Of a stretch of DNA of 64,000 nt, positions 51,824-60,291 are shown piece after piece. The position numbers and the translations under genes are program-made. Under the pieces are notes generated by a model. It did not search any database and was not told where the DNA came from. It was given only the letters and a program-made list of their open reading frames with translations. The stretch spans positions 402,501 to 466,500 of the forward strand of contig NZ_JARUBJ010000002.1 of the NCBI RefSeq assembly GCF_029626145.1, read 5' to 3'. Position 1 is the first letter of the stretch. Every line of letters begins with the position of its first letter. This DNA is from Micromonospora sp. WMMD961 (GTDB lineage Bacteria > Actinomycetota > Actinomycetes > Mycobacteriales > Micromonosporaceae).

Positions 51824-52885
51824 TCAGCTCGACGACCAGACTGCCCAGGCGCCCGGCTCGACCCACCAGGAACGCTTCCGGGTCAGCTCGCCCTCGACAC
51901 CATCGTCGAGGTACGGCACCTTCCCCTCCCGTGGCAGCACCGAAACCGCCCGGCCACGGGCCCGCCGGACTTCGAGGCGTACCCGCTTGCGACCCAACGC
52001 CGAGCGGACGACCACCGGCACGGCGACCGCGACCTCGACCAGGCCGTCGGCCGGGTCCGGCGCGGTCAGCAGCGTCACATCATCGAGCGTCGCGTACCCG
52101 CCGGCGTTGCCCACCGCGCAGGCCAGCAGCGGTTCGTCACCGTCGCTGAGGATCGTGTCGTCCACCTCCACCCGGGCACGCCACTGCAGCGGCCGGCCGG
52201 CGTCGTCGGCTGCGCCGAGCAACGCGCCGTCCAGCGTCACCGAGCCGGCGTCGTTGCGCAGCAGATCCAGTCGGCGCGGCGTGCCGTCCAGCACCGCAGC
52301 GGCCACCGCCGCCGGGTCACGGGGCAGCCCGAGCTGCGCGGCCAGGTCCCGCTGGGTGCCACCACGGGCCGGATCGAGCGGGAGTACGGCCACCGGCGGC
52401 AGGTCGGGCAGGGTCCGGTCACCGGGCAGATCAGCCGGACGCCGGCTCGGCGCCGGGGCGTACCGCCGCACCAGCCGACGCAGCACGGCGCGCAGCTGCC
52501 CGTCGCTGGCCGTCGCGACGACCAGCCGGGTCTTGCCGTCCGGATCCGGCCAGGTCAGCCCGTCCGGGCGGGGCGGACCGTCGAGCCGGGCCAGCACCGC
52601 GTCGATCTCCGCATCGGAGCGGGCGGTGACCATCTCCACCCGGGCGCCGCGCGTGTTCAGCGCGTCGGCGCAGGCCAGCACCGGCACCCGTGGGCGCTCG
52701 GTGGCGCAGCGCTCGGTGTCACCGACCGCCTGACCGGTGTCGACCTCGCTGTTCGGGCCGGTGTCGGTCTGGCGGGTCGGAGCGGTGTCGGCCTCGGCCG
52801 CACCGCCGCAGCAGGCCCCTCCGCTGCCACAGCCCCCGGGAGCATCGCGCTCCGAACCGAGGGTGAGCAGCACCACGTCGTACAC
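51824..52885 (-). CDS. Degenerate diacylglycerol/sphingosine-kinase-like protein
   Basis: A 353-residue protein. The overall pattern follows the lipid kinase (DAGK/YegS) fold. An N-terminal nucleotide-binding half has TRLVVATASDGQLRAVLRRL where active kinases have (G)GDGTxxEV, and PLDPARGGTQRDLAAQLGLP where they have PxGTxNDFARxLGxP. A C-terminal half has CAVGNAGGYATLDD and PDPADGLVEVAVA. Active kinases need the GGDGT glycines, so catalysis is doubtful. The N-terminus carries a Cys/Gly-rich insert (PGGCGSGGACCGGAAEADT) with further Cys downstream, a possible metal site. The GTG at 52885 follows GGAGG. It is divergent from purA. Confidence 0.65.
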   Translation of the reverse strand: MYDVVLLTLGSERDAPGGCGSGGACCGGAAEADTAPTRQTDTGPNSEVDTGQAVGDTERCATERPRVPVLACADALNTRGARVEMVTARSDAEIDAVLARLDGPPRPDGLTWPDPDGKTRLVVATASDGQLRAVLRRLVRRYAPAPSRRPADLPGDRTLPDLPPVAVLPLDPARGGTQRDLAAQLGLPRDPAAVAAAVLDGTPRRLDLLRNDAGSVTLDGALLGAADDAGRPLQWRARVEVDDTILSDGDEPLLACAVGNAGGYATLDDVTLLTAPDPADGLVEVAVAVPVVVRSALGRKRVRLEVRRARGRAVSVLPREGKVPYLDDGVEGELTRKRSWWVEPGAWAVWSSS

Positions 52886-52942
52886 GGAAGGAGCCTCCTG
52901 CCTCTCGACGCGACCCCTGCCGGCCGCGCCGTCACTACTTGT

Positions 52943-52948
52943 TAACCT
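52943..52948 (+). promoter_or_regulatory. Likely purA -10 element
   Basis: TAACCT (within GTTAACCTGA) lies in the intergenic region between the kinase-like gene and purA, 61 bp before the purA ATG. No PurR-type operator was recognised. Confidence 0.35.
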
Positions 52949-53009
52949 GACACCCCGGGCTCGCCAACCGGTCGCCACCTGGCACCCGAGCCTTCTGGAG
53001 GCGGAAAAG

Positions 53010-54299
53010 ATGCCAGCGATCGTGCTCCTTGGCGCTCAGTGGGGCGACGAGGGCAAGGGCAAGGTTACCGACCTGCTGGGTGAGCGGGTCGACTACGTCG
53101 TGCGCTACTCCGGCGGCAACAACGCCGGCCACACGGTGATCACCCCGGACGGCCAGAAGTACGCACTGCACCTGATGCCCTCCGGAGCGCTATCACCGAA
53201 CGCGATGATCGTCATCGGCAACGGTGTGGTGGTCGATCCGAAGGTGCTGCTCGCCGAGATCGACGGCCTGGCCGAACGCGGCGTCGACGTGTCCCGGTTG
53301 CGGATCTCCGGCGACGCGCACCTGATCATGCCGCACCACCGGGCGTTGGACCGGGTGATCGAGCGCTACCTCGGCTCGTCCCGGATCGGCACCACCGGCC
53401 GGGGCATCGGCCCCGCGTACGGTGACAAGGTCGCCCGGATCGGCATCCGGCTGCAGGACCTGCTCGACCCGGGCATCCTGCGCAAGAAGCTGGAACTCGC
53501 CCTGCGCGAGAAGAACCAGATCCTGTTCAAGGTCTACAACCGCAAGGCGATCGACCTCGAGGCGACCGTGCAGGAGTACCTGGAGTACGCGGAGCGGCTC
53601 AAGCCGTACATCGCGGAGACCCGGGCGATGCTCTGGGACGCCCTGGACCGGGACGAGACGGTGCTGCTGGAGGGCGCGCAGGCCACCATGCTCGACATGG
53701 ACCACGGCACGTACCCCTTCGTGACGTCGTCCAACCCCACCGCCGGTGGCGCGTGCGTGGGCGCCGGCATCCCGCCGACCGCGATCAGCAAGGTGATCGC
53801 GGTGAGCAAGGCGTACACGACCCGGGTCGGTGCGGGGCCGTTCCCGACCGAACTGTTCGACGCCAACGGTGACCACCTGCGCAAGATCGGTGCCGAGTAC
53901 GGCACGACCACCGGACGGGAGCGCCGGTGCGGGTGGTTCGACGCGGTCGTCGCCCGGTACGCCTGCCGCCTCAACGGCGTCACCGATCTGGTCATCACCA
54001 AGCTGGACGTGCTCACCGGCATGCCCAAGGTGCCGATCTGCGTCGGCTACGAGATCAACGGCGTGCGGGTCGACGACATGCCGATGAGCCAGACGGACTT
54101 CCACCACGCCAAGCCGGTCTACGAGGAACTCGACGGCTGGTGGGAGGACATCACCAAGGCCCGCACGGCCGAGGACCTGCCCGAGAACGCCCGCCGCTAC
54201 ATCGCGCGGATCGAAGAACTCTGCAACGCCAAGGTGAGCGTCGTAGGCGTAGGCCCAGGCCGAGACGAAAACGTCATCCTGAACCCCCTCCTCCCCTAA
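53010..54299 (+). CDS. purA: Adenylosuccinate synthetase
   Basis: A 429-residue enzyme that makes adenylosuccinate from IMP, aspartate and GTP, the first committed step to AMP. Motifs: P-loop-like GAQWGDEGKGK at 8-18 (catalytic Asp and Lys), YSGGNNAGHTV, SRIGTTGRGIGPAYGDK, LEGAQATMLDMDHGTYPFVTSSN, VGAGPFPTEL, and the GTP-recognition region TKLDVLTG. The ATG at 53010 follows GGAGGCGG. Single gene, followed by a C-rich microsatellite and palindromic copy B, which may terminate it. Orthologue of Rv0357c. Confidence 0.97.
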   Translation: MPAIVLLGAQWGDEGKGKVTDLLGERVDYVVRYSGGNNAGHTVITPDGQKYALHLMPSGALSPNAMIVIGNGVVVDPKVLLAEIDGLAERGVDVSRLRISGDAHLIMPHHRALDRVIERYLGSSRIGTTGRGIGPAYGDKVARIGIRLQDLLDPGILRKKLELALREKNQILFKVYNRKAIDLEATVQEYLEYAERLKPYIAETRAMLWDALDRDETVLLEGAQATMLDMDHGTYPFVTSSNPTAGGACVGAGIPPTAISKVIAVSKAYTTRVGAGPFPTELFDANGDHLRKIGAEYGTTTGRERRCGWFDAVVARYACRLNGVTDLVITKLDVLTGMPKVPICVGYEINGVRVDDMPMSQTDFHHAKPVYEELDGWWEDITKARTAEDLPENARRYIARIEELCNAKVSVVGVGPGRDENVILNPLLP

Positions 54300-54350
54300 C
54301 CCCCCACCCCCCACCCCCACCCCCACCCCCACCCCCACCCCCACCCCCCA
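54300..54350 (+). repeat. (CCCCCA)n microsatellite downstream of purA
   Basis: Immediately after the purA stop are eight C-tracts of 5-6 bases separated by single A residues. The complementary strand can form G-quadruplexes. The tract is non-coding and prone to slippage. Confidence 0.9.
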
Positions 54351-54360
54351 CCTCCCCTCC

Positions 54361-54425
54361 GCGTTGATCATGAAGTTATTGCCACGACACGCCGACACGA
54401 CTGGCAATAACTTCATGATCGACGC
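54361..54425 (+). repeat. GATCATGAAGTT palindromic element, copy B
   Basis: A 65-bp palindrome. Arms GCGTTGATCATGAAGTTATT and complement match at 23 of 24 positions, and the 17-base loop contains GACACGCCG. It lies between purA and the AbiEi/DUF559-like gene. Orientation is the same as copy C (55449) and opposite to copy A (36601). Confidence 0.85.
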
Positions 54426-54510
54426 GCACTGATCGCCTGGTTATCCACAGGGGCGAAGTGGTTGTCCACAGGGGACTGCTTCAGGTTGCGGGTTGGGCCA
54501 GGGTGGCCGG

Positions 54511-55440
54511 GTGGACGCGTTGGATGTGGTGCGGCGGGTTGCTGCCGTGCGGGACGGAATCGTGACTCTCGGGCAGGCGCGCGCGGCCGGCCTGACCACG
54601 CATGAGGTGCAGCGGCTCTGTCGGGCTGGACGCTGGCGGGCCGTGGCGCGTGGCACCTATCTGGTGGACGCTGACCTGTACGACGGAATCCCACGAGCGG
54701 CGCGGATCAGGGCTGCGGTGGCCTCCTTCGGGCCAGCGGCAGCCGCTGTGCTCGCAACGGCTGCCGAACTGCACGGGCTGGCCGGTCTGCGCGCAACTGA
54801 CGTGATTGACCTGTCGGTGCCGGGCCCGATCGCCAGGCCATCCCGGCTCGGCCACCCGGAGGTGGTGGTCCATCAGTTGGTCATCAAGCCCGAGCAGCTT
54901 GTCCGGGTGAACGGAGTCACCGCTACCGACCCGCTGCGAACCCTTGCTGACGTGAGCCTGCGGGTCGATCGTTTTTCGGCGGTGAGCGTGCTGGATTCGG
55001 CGCTGAATCGTCGGCTCGTGACGACCGATGACCTGCTTTCCGTTCAGCGGCTCATTCGCGGACGGCGCGGTGCGGTCGCGGCACGCGGCTATCTCAGCGA
55101 GGCCGATGGCCGTTCACAGTCCCCGCTTGAGACGCGGACCCGACTGCGCTGCGTGGACGGGAAAGTGCCACCCGACGCACTGCAACTTGAGATCCGCGAT
55201 GAGGACGGCTACCTGTTGGGGATCGGCGATCTCGGCTGGCGTGGTCCCCAGGTCATCGCCGAGGCCGACGGACGCGGCCCACACGGTGCCCCGGAGGCCG
55301 CCTACGCCGACCGTCGCCGCCAGAATCGCCTGGTCAACGCCGGCTGGACCGTCCTCCGCTTCACCTGGCAGGACACCCTCCGCCCCGATTACATCCCCTG
55401 GACGGTCCGCCAAGCGATCACGGTCGCCCGGCGCCGGTGA
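54511..55440 (+). CDS. AbiEi-N/DUF559-like protein framed by palindromes
   Basis: A 309-residue protein. An N-terminal winged-helix like that of AbiEi antitoxins (about 1-60: VVRRVAAVRDGIVTLGQARA, LTTHEVQRLCRAGRWRAVAR, GTYLVD) is followed by a middle helical region. A C-terminal segment resembles the DUF559/Vsr-like nuclease fold (GDLGWRGPQVIAEADGRGPH, DRRRQNRLVNAGWTVLRFTW). The conserved Glu/Asp of E-x-D-G and the following QNRLxxxGWTVLRFT match. No partner toxin is adjacent. Codon use includes more A/T-ending codons than the neighbours (GTT GCT, ACT, CAT), suggesting acquisition. Palindrome copies B and C flank it at 85 and 9 bp. The GTG at 54511 is the likely start; a TTG at 54493 is possible. 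Confidence 0.7.
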   Translation: MDALDVVRRVAAVRDGIVTLGQARAAGLTTHEVQRLCRAGRWRAVARGTYLVDADLYDGIPRAARIRAAVASFGPAAAAVLATAAELHGLAGLRATDVIDLSVPGPIARPSRLGHPEVVVHQLVIKPEQLVRVNGVTATDPLRTLADVSLRVDRFSAVSVLDSALNRRLVTTDDLLSVQRLIRGRRGAVAARGYLSEADGRSQSPLETRTRLRCVDGKVPPDALQLEIRDEDGYLLGIGDLGWRGPQVIAEADGRGPHGAPEAAYADRRRQNRLVNAGWTVLRFTWQDTLRPDYIPWTVRQAITVARRR

Positions 55441-55448
55441 CCGCCACG

Positions 55449-55509
55449 GCTGATCATGAAGTTACTGCCATGACACGCCGCGGTGGAGGGCAATAACTTC
55501 ATGATCAAC
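55449..55509 (+). repeat. GATCATGAAGTT palindromic element, copy C
   Basis: An approximately 61-bp palindrome (arms CTGATCATGAAGTTACTGCC and GGCAATAACTTCATGATCAA, imperfect) with GACACGCCG in the loop. It starts nine bases after the DUF559-like stop and ends about 20 bp before the purD -10 box, so it overlaps the purD -35 region. Confidence 0.8.
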
Positions 55510-55529
55510 GGCAGGGTGAGGGGGGACAG

Positions 55530-55535
55530 TAGGAT
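55530..55535 (+). promoter_or_regulatory. -10 box for a leaderless purD mRNA
   Basis: TAGGAT is followed by seven bases and then the GTG at 55543; no Shine-Dalgarno sequence is present. Confidence 0.6.
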
Positions 55536-55542
55536 CTCGGGG

Positions 55543-56808
55543 GTGCGGGTTCTCTTGGTGGGTGGTGGCGGGCGGGAGCATGCGCTCGCGCTCGGGCTGG
55601 TGGCGGATTCGGGCGTCTCTGCGCTGATTGCCGCGCCGGGCAATCCGGGGATCGCCAGCGTGGCTGAGCTGCGGGCGGTCACTGCGACAGATCCGGCGGC
55701 GGTGGCGGCGTTGGCCGTGGAGACCGCGGCTGACCTGGTGGTGATCGGGCCGGAGGCGCCGCTGGTCGCCGGGGTGGCCGACGCGGTCCGCGCCAAGGGC
55801 ATCCCCGTGTTCGGCCCGTCCGGTGCGGCCGCCCAGCTCGAGGGCTCCAAGGCGTTCGCCAAGGACGTGATGACCGCCGCCGGCGTACCGACCGCCCGGG
55901 CGTACGTCTGCACGGACGACGAGAGCACCGCGCGGGCGCTGGACGAGTTCGGCGCCCCGTACGTGGTGAAGGACGACGGGCTGGCCGCCGGCAAGGGCGT
56001 GGTGGTGACCGACGACCGGTCGGCCGCGCTGGCGCACGCCCGTGAGTGTGGACGGGTCGTGGTCGAGGAGTTCCTCGACGGCCCGGAGGTCAGCCTCTTC
56101 GTGGTCACCGACGGCGAGGCGGCGCTGCCGCTGGTGCCGGCACAGGACTTCAAGCGGCTCGGCGACGGCGACACCGGGCCGAACACCGGCGGCATGGGCG
56201 CGTACGCACCGCTGCCCTGGGCGCCGGCCGGCCTGGTCGACGAGGTCATGCGGGACGTGGTCCACCCGACGCTCGCGGAGATGCGTCGCCGGGGCACCCC
56301 GTTCGCCGGTCTGCTCTACGTCGGGCTCGCGATCACCGCCGCCGGCCCGCGGGTGATCGAGTTCAACGCGCGCTTCGGCGACCCGGAGACCCAGGTGGTG
56401 CTGGCGCTGCTGGAGACGCCGCTGGGCGGGCTGCTGCACGCGGCTGCCACCGGCACGCTGGCCGCGCACCCGCCGCTGCGGTGGCGTGACGGCAGCGCGG
56501 TCACAGTGGTGCTCGCCTCCGAGGGCTACCCGGCCACACCACGTACCGGCGATGTCATCACCGGCGCGGACCGGCCGGGCATCATCCACGCCGGCACCGC
56601 CCGCCGGGCCGACGACGGCGCGTTGCTCTCCGCCGGCGGTCGGGTCCTCTGCGGTACGGCCACCGGCGCCGACCTGGCCGCCGCCCGGGATGCCGCGTAC
56701 GCGCTGGTGGACGGGGTGGACCTGGTTGGTTCGCAGCACCGCACCGACATCGCCGCCACCGCGATCGAGGGCCGGATCACCGTCCCCGGCGGGGCACCTC
56801 AGCCGTAG
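55543..56808 (+). CDS. purD: Phosphoribosylamine-glycine ligase
   Basis: A 421-residue ATP-grasp enzyme of de novo purine synthesis (GAR synthetase). It opens VRVLLVGGGGREHALALGLV. Further motifs: IGPEAPLVAGVADAVRAKGI, FGPSGAAAQLEGSKAFAKD, KDDGLAAGKGVVV, NTGGMGAYAPLPW and IEFNARFGDPETQVVLALL. The GTG at 55543 begins the conserved Rossmann start. With the -10 box seven bases upstream and no SD, translation should be leaderless. Its last 10 bp overlap the convergent acyl-CoA ligase. It lies about 1.2 kb from purA. Confidence 0.95.
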   Translation: MRVLLVGGGGREHALALGLVADSGVSALIAAPGNPGIASVAELRAVTATDPAAVAALAVETAADLVVIGPEAPLVAGVADAVRAKGIPVFGPSGAAAQLEGSKAFAKDVMTAAGVPTARAYVCTDDESTARALDEFGAPYVVKDDGLAAGKGVVVTDDRSAALAHARECGRVVVEEFLDGPEVSLFVVTDGEAALPLVPAQDFKRLGDGDTGPNTGGMGAYAPLPWAPAGLVDEVMRDVVHPTLAEMRRRGTPFAGLLYVGLAITAAGPRVIEFNARFGDPETQVVLALLETPLGGLLHAAATGTLAAHPPLRWRDGSAVTVVLASEGYPATPRTGDVITGADRPGIIHAGTARRADDGALLSAGGRVLCGTATGADLAAARDAAYALVDGVDLVGSQHRTDIAATAIEGRITVPGGAPQP

Positions 56809-58361
56809 TAGCGGCGTAGTTCCCGGGTGAGCACCTTGCCGGTGGCGTTGCGGGGCAGGTACTTCACGAAGATCACATCCCGGGGCACGCTGAACCGGGC
56901 CAGGAAGTGCCGGACGTACTCGCGTACCGCTTCGGGGTCGAGCGTTTCGCCGGGGTGCAGGGCGAGAAACGCGGACAGGCGCTGGCCGTACTCCGGGTCG
57001 GGCACTCCGATCACGGCCACTTCGCGAACCTGGGGCAGTTGGGCGAGCAGGTCCTCCACCTCGGAGGGGAAGACGTTCTCCCCACCGGAGACGATCATGT
57101 CGTCGGCCCGACCGTCGACGAAGAGCAGGCCGTCGGCGTTGAGCCGGCCGAGGTCGCCGGTGTCGAGCAGGCCGTCGTGGGTTTCCCGGCTGGCACCGGA
57201 GGTGTAGCCCTCGAAGAGCATCTCGTTGCCGACGAAGATCCGCCCGACCCGTCCGTTCGGCACCGGCTGGCCGTCGTCGTCGAGCATCTCCAGCCGGGTG
57301 CCGTGCGGTGGCCGGCCGGCCGTGGTGGGTGCCTGGCGCAGGTCCTGCGGGTCGGCGATGGACGCCCAGGAGACCTCGGTGGAGCCGTAGAGGTTGTACA
57401 GGACGTCGCCGTAGACGTCCATGAACCTCGGTGCGAGCCCGCCCGGCAGGGCCGAACCGCTGACCGCGACGACAGTGAGCGGGGGACGCGGGTCCGGCGG
57501 GGGCACCTCCATCAGCCGCTGCACCATCACGGGTACGGCGAACAGCGCGTCGCACCGGTGCGCCGTCAGGGCGGCGAGTGTGGCGGCGGGATCGAAGCGT
57601 CGGTGCAGCACGATGGTGGCGCGCAGTGCCAGGCACACCTGGAGAGCGGCGAACCCCCAGGTGTGGAAGATCGGCGCGGCGATCATCACCCGGTCCCGGG
57701 CGTGCAGGGGAATGCGGTCGATGATGGACACCAGCGGGCCGAAGCCGCTCGGTGTGGGCCGGCGAGCGCCCTTGGGCGTACCGGTGGTACCGGAGGTGAG
57801 CACGATGATCCGGCCGTCGCGCTCCGGCGGGTGCAGGTCACCCGGCAGTGCTCCGGCGACCAACTCCTCGCGGGCGCGTTCGTCGAGCCGGGCAAGTTCG
57901 GCGGGGAGACCGAGGATCCGCTCGGCGAACTCGTCGTCGTGCACCAGCAGGCGCAGCCGCTGCTCCTCGGCGACGGTGCCCAGCTGGGCCGCGGAGAGCC
58001 CGGTGTTGACCAGCACCGCGTCGACGCCGAGCAGGGTGGCGGCGACGATCGTCTCGATCAGACCGTGGTGGTTGCGGCAGAGCACGCCGATCCGGTCACC
58101 CGTCTGCACGCCGAGCCCGGCCCGCATCGACCGGGCCATCCGCTGCGCCCGGTCGAGCAGGTCGTGGTAGGTCAGTTCGACGCCGTCCTCGTCGATCACC
58201 GCAGTTCGGCCGGGGTCCCGGGCAGCGGCCTGACGCAACTCGCCGGCCAGGCTCCATCCCCACGTACGCAGGGCGTTGAGCTGCGCGGCGACCCGGATCG
58301 GGCTGCCGGGGGTCAGCAGCCCGCGACGGGTCAGCGTGGCGACGACGAACGGCAGGTCCAT
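56799..58361 (-). CDS. Fatty acyl-CoA/AMP-binding ligase
   Basis: A 520-residue adenylate-forming enzyme of the acyl-CoA synthetase family. Motifs: AMP-binding IIVLTSGTTGTPKGARR, then VLYNLYGSTEVSWAS, GLLDTGDLGRLNADGLLFVDG and the catalytic Lys near the end (KYLPRNATGKVLTREL). Substrate is probably a fatty or aromatic acid; nothing in sequence fixes it. The ATG at 58361 follows GAGGAGGTCTG, which is preferred to upstream ATGs. It lies downstream of an acyl-CoA dehydrogenase and SCP2 gene in the same direction, so it fits a lipid-oxidation group. Its end overlaps purD by 10 bp. Confidence 0.88.
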   Translation of the reverse strand: MDLPFVVATLTRRGLLTPGSPIRVAAQLNALRTWGWSLAGELRQAAARDPGRTAVIDEDGVELTYHDLLDRAQRMARSMRAGLGVQTGDRIGVLCRNHHGLIETIVAATLLGVDAVLVNTGLSAAQLGTVAEEQRLRLLVHDDEFAERILGLPAELARLDERAREELVAGALPGDLHPPERDGRIIVLTSGTTGTPKGARRPTPSGFGPLVSIIDRIPLHARDRVMIAAPIFHTWGFAALQVCLALRATIVLHRRFDPAATLAALTAHRCDALFAVPVMVQRLMEVPPPDPRPPLTVVAVSGSALPGGLAPRFMDVYGDVLYNLYGSTEVSWASIADPQDLRQAPTTAGRPPHGTRLEMLDDDGQPVPNGRVGRIFVGNEMLFEGYTSGASRETHDGLLDTGDLGRLNADGLLFVDGRADDMIVSGGENVFPSEVEDLLAQLPQVREVAVIGVPDPEYGQRLSAFLALHPGETLDPEAVREYVRHFLARFSVPRDVIFVKYLPRNATGKVLTRELRRYYG

Positions 58362-58554
58362 GCCGCAGACCTCCTCAGGGTGGTGCTCGGACGGGCGGCG
58401 CGGCTCCCCGTCCATCAGGGCTTCTTCCTTGATCATGCACTGGGCGCGGCTGAAGACCCAGTCGGCGTCGGCGTGGGGTGATGAAGACGGCACGGATCGT
58501 GGGGTTTGCGGCCGGGTCGGCCCGACCCTCGCGTTTGTGGGTCGGGCCGGCGAC

Positions 58555-59769
58555 TCAGCGGATCTGCATCCCGGAGATCGCCCGGGAGATGACCAGTCGT
58601 TGGATCTCGGAGGTGCCCTCGAAGATGGTGTAGATCTTGGCGTCCCGGTACCAGCGTTCGACCGGGTGGTCGCGCAGGAAACCGGCGCCGCCGAGCAGCT
58701 GCACGGCCTTCTCGGTGACCGACACGGCCACCTCGCCGGCCTTGAGCTTGGACATCGAGCCCTCGCCCGCGGTGAACGGCCGGTTGTTGCGGCCCATCCA
58801 CGAGGCCCGCCAGACCAGCAGCCGCGCCGCGTCGATCTCCATCCGCATGTCGGCCAGCGCGAACGCGACAGCCTGGTTCTCGATGATGGGCCGTCCGAAC
58901 TGGACCCGCGACTTCGCGTAGTCCAGGGCGTACTCGTAGGCGGCCCGGGCCACGCCGAGCGCCTGCGCGCCGACCGTGGGTCGGGACAGCTCGAAGGTCC
59001 GCATGGCGGCCTGCCCGCTGGCCCGTTGACCGGAGCGGGCCCGGTCGAGGCGTTCCAGCAGGGCGTCCCGCCCGCCGAGCAGGCAGCGGCCGGGCACGCG
59101 TACCCCGTCGAGGAAGACGTCGGCGGTGTGTGACGCGCGGAGGCCGAGTTTGCGCAGCTTGCGGGTGGCGGCCAGGCCGGGGGTGCCGGGCGGTACGACG
59201 AACGCCGCCTGGCCCCGGGAGCCGAGCGTGGGCTCGACCGAGGCGGTGACCACGTGCACGCCGGCGATTCCGCCGTTGGTGGCGTACGCCTTCTGGCCGG
59301 TCAGCACCCACTCGTCGGTGGCCTCGTCGTACACCGCGCGGGTGCGCATCGCGCCGACGTCGGAGCCGGCTTCCGGTTCGCTGGTGCAGAAGGCGGCGAC
59401 GGCTGGCGAGTCGGCGTCACCGAAGCACTGCGGCACCCATTCGACCATCTGGTCCGGGGTGCCGGCGCCGTAGATGGCGGCCACGGCGAGGGAGGTGCCG
59501 AAGAGGGAGAGGCCGATGCCGGCGTCACCCCAGAAGAGTTCCTCGCTGGCGATCGGCAGGGAGAGCCCGGTCGGGTCGGCCCAGCAGGTGGCGAGGAACT
59601 CGAAGCCGTAGAGGCCGACCTTGGCGGCTTCCTGGATCACCGGCCACGGGGTGTCCTCGCGCTCGTCCCACTCGGCGGCGGCCGGGCGCACGACCTCGGC
59701 GGCGAAGCCGTGCACCCAGTCGCGTAGATCCCGCTGTTCCTCGTTCAGGTCGAGCGAGAACTCAGCCAT
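58555..59769 (-). CDS. Acyl-CoA dehydrogenase
   Basis: A 404-residue short/medium-chain type acyl-CoA dehydrogenase. Flavin segment: CTSEPEAGSDVGAMRTRA and KAYATNGGIAGV. Middle-domain strands include FVVPPGTPGLAATRKLRKLG; the C-terminal catalytic Glu is in IYTIFEGTSEIQRLVISRAI. An N-terminal LDLNEEQRDLRDWVHGFA fits the family. The ATG at 59769 lies two bases after the stop of the SCP2 gene, so they are coupled. It probably feeds beta-oxidation of a specific acid, perhaps a sterol or branched chain, given the SCP2 partner (inference). Confidence 0.92.
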   Translation of the reverse strand: MAEFSLDLNEEQRDLRDWVHGFAAEVVRPAAAEWDEREDTPWPVIQEAAKVGLYGFEFLATCWADPTGLSLPIASEELFWGDAGIGLSLFGTSLAVAAIYGAGTPDQMVEWVPQCFGDADSPAVAAFCTSEPEAGSDVGAMRTRAVYDEATDEWVLTGQKAYATNGGIAGVHVVTASVEPTLGSRGQAAFVVPPGTPGLAATRKLRKLGLRASHTADVFLDGVRVPGRCLLGGRDALLERLDRARSGQRASGQAAMRTFELSRPTVGAQALGVARAAYEYALDYAKSRVQFGRPIIENQAVAFALADMRMEIDAARLLVWRASWMGRNNRPFTAGEGSMSKLKAGEVAVSVTEKAVQLLGGAGFLRDHPVERWYRDAKIYTIFEGTSEIQRLVISRAISGMQIR

Positions 59770-59770
59770 G

Positions 59771-60223
59771 TCAGGCCTTGGGGATGTCGAACAGGTTGGC
59801 GATGTTGGCGGCGAGGCCGAGGTCGCCCTTGGCCTTCAACTTGCCGGTCATGAACATCATCACCGGGTTGGCGCCACCGGAGACGATCTTCAGGAACTCG
59901 ACCGGGCCCATGGTGAGGCTCAGCTTCGGGTCGTGCTGCGGGGTCTCGTTCACGACGCACGTGCCGTCGGCGATGACCACCTCGTAGGTGTCGCTGCCGC
60001 CGTCGGGGCGACCGGTGATGATCCAGTGGATGACCGCGTTGGTGGAGCCGGCCCGGTCCGCGCGGAACAGCGACGGCATCCGGCCGAACACCTCACCGAG
60101 GATCTTGCCCCGCATGTCACCGGACATCACCTGGGCGATCTTGTCATCCGGGGTGGACTTGACCAGCTGGGCGAACTCCTTGGGGCCGACGTTGGCGAAG
60201 GTGGCCGGGTCGAAGTCAGTCAT
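59771..60223 (-). CDS. SCP2 sterol-binding domain protein
   Basis: A 150-residue protein with a single SCP2/sterol-transfer domain: ATFANVGPKEFAQLVKSTPD, GKILGEVFGRMPSLFRADRA, STNAVIHWIITGRPDGGSD, ETPQHDPKLSLTMGPVEFLK and SGGANPVMMFMTGKLKAKGDLGLAANI. Such domains bind lipids, sterols or acyl-CoA. It precedes and is translationally coupled to the acyl-CoA dehydrogenase. The ATG at 60223 follows GGAAGG. It is divergent from a TetR gene, with a small inverted repeat between them. Confidence 0.9.
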   Translation of the reverse strand: MTDFDPATFANVGPKEFAQLVKSTPDDKIAQVMSGDMRGKILGEVFGRMPSLFRADRAGSTNAVIHWIITGRPDGGSDTYEVVIADGTCVVNETPQHDPKLSLTMGPVEFLKIVSGGANPVMMFMTGKLKAKGDLGLAANIANLFDIPKA

Positions 60224-60263
60224 CAGGTGCGCCTTCCGGAAGTTTTGGCTACTGGCGCGTAAC

Positions 60264-60279
60264 CCTACGCACGAGTAGG
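60264..60279. promoter_or_regulatory. Candidate TetR operator between SCP2 and tetR genes
   Basis: CCTAC-GCACGA-GTAGG lies just before the tetR -10 box (60280-60285) and about 40 bp before the SCP2 start. Binding could repress both directions. Confidence 0.45.
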
Positions 60280-60285
60280 TATGCT
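60280..60285 (+). promoter_or_regulatory. -10 box for a leaderless tetR mRNA
   Basis: TATGCT ends six bases before the GTG at 60292, with no Shine-Dalgarno sequence. Confidence 0.6.
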
Positions 60286-60291
60286 CGCAAG

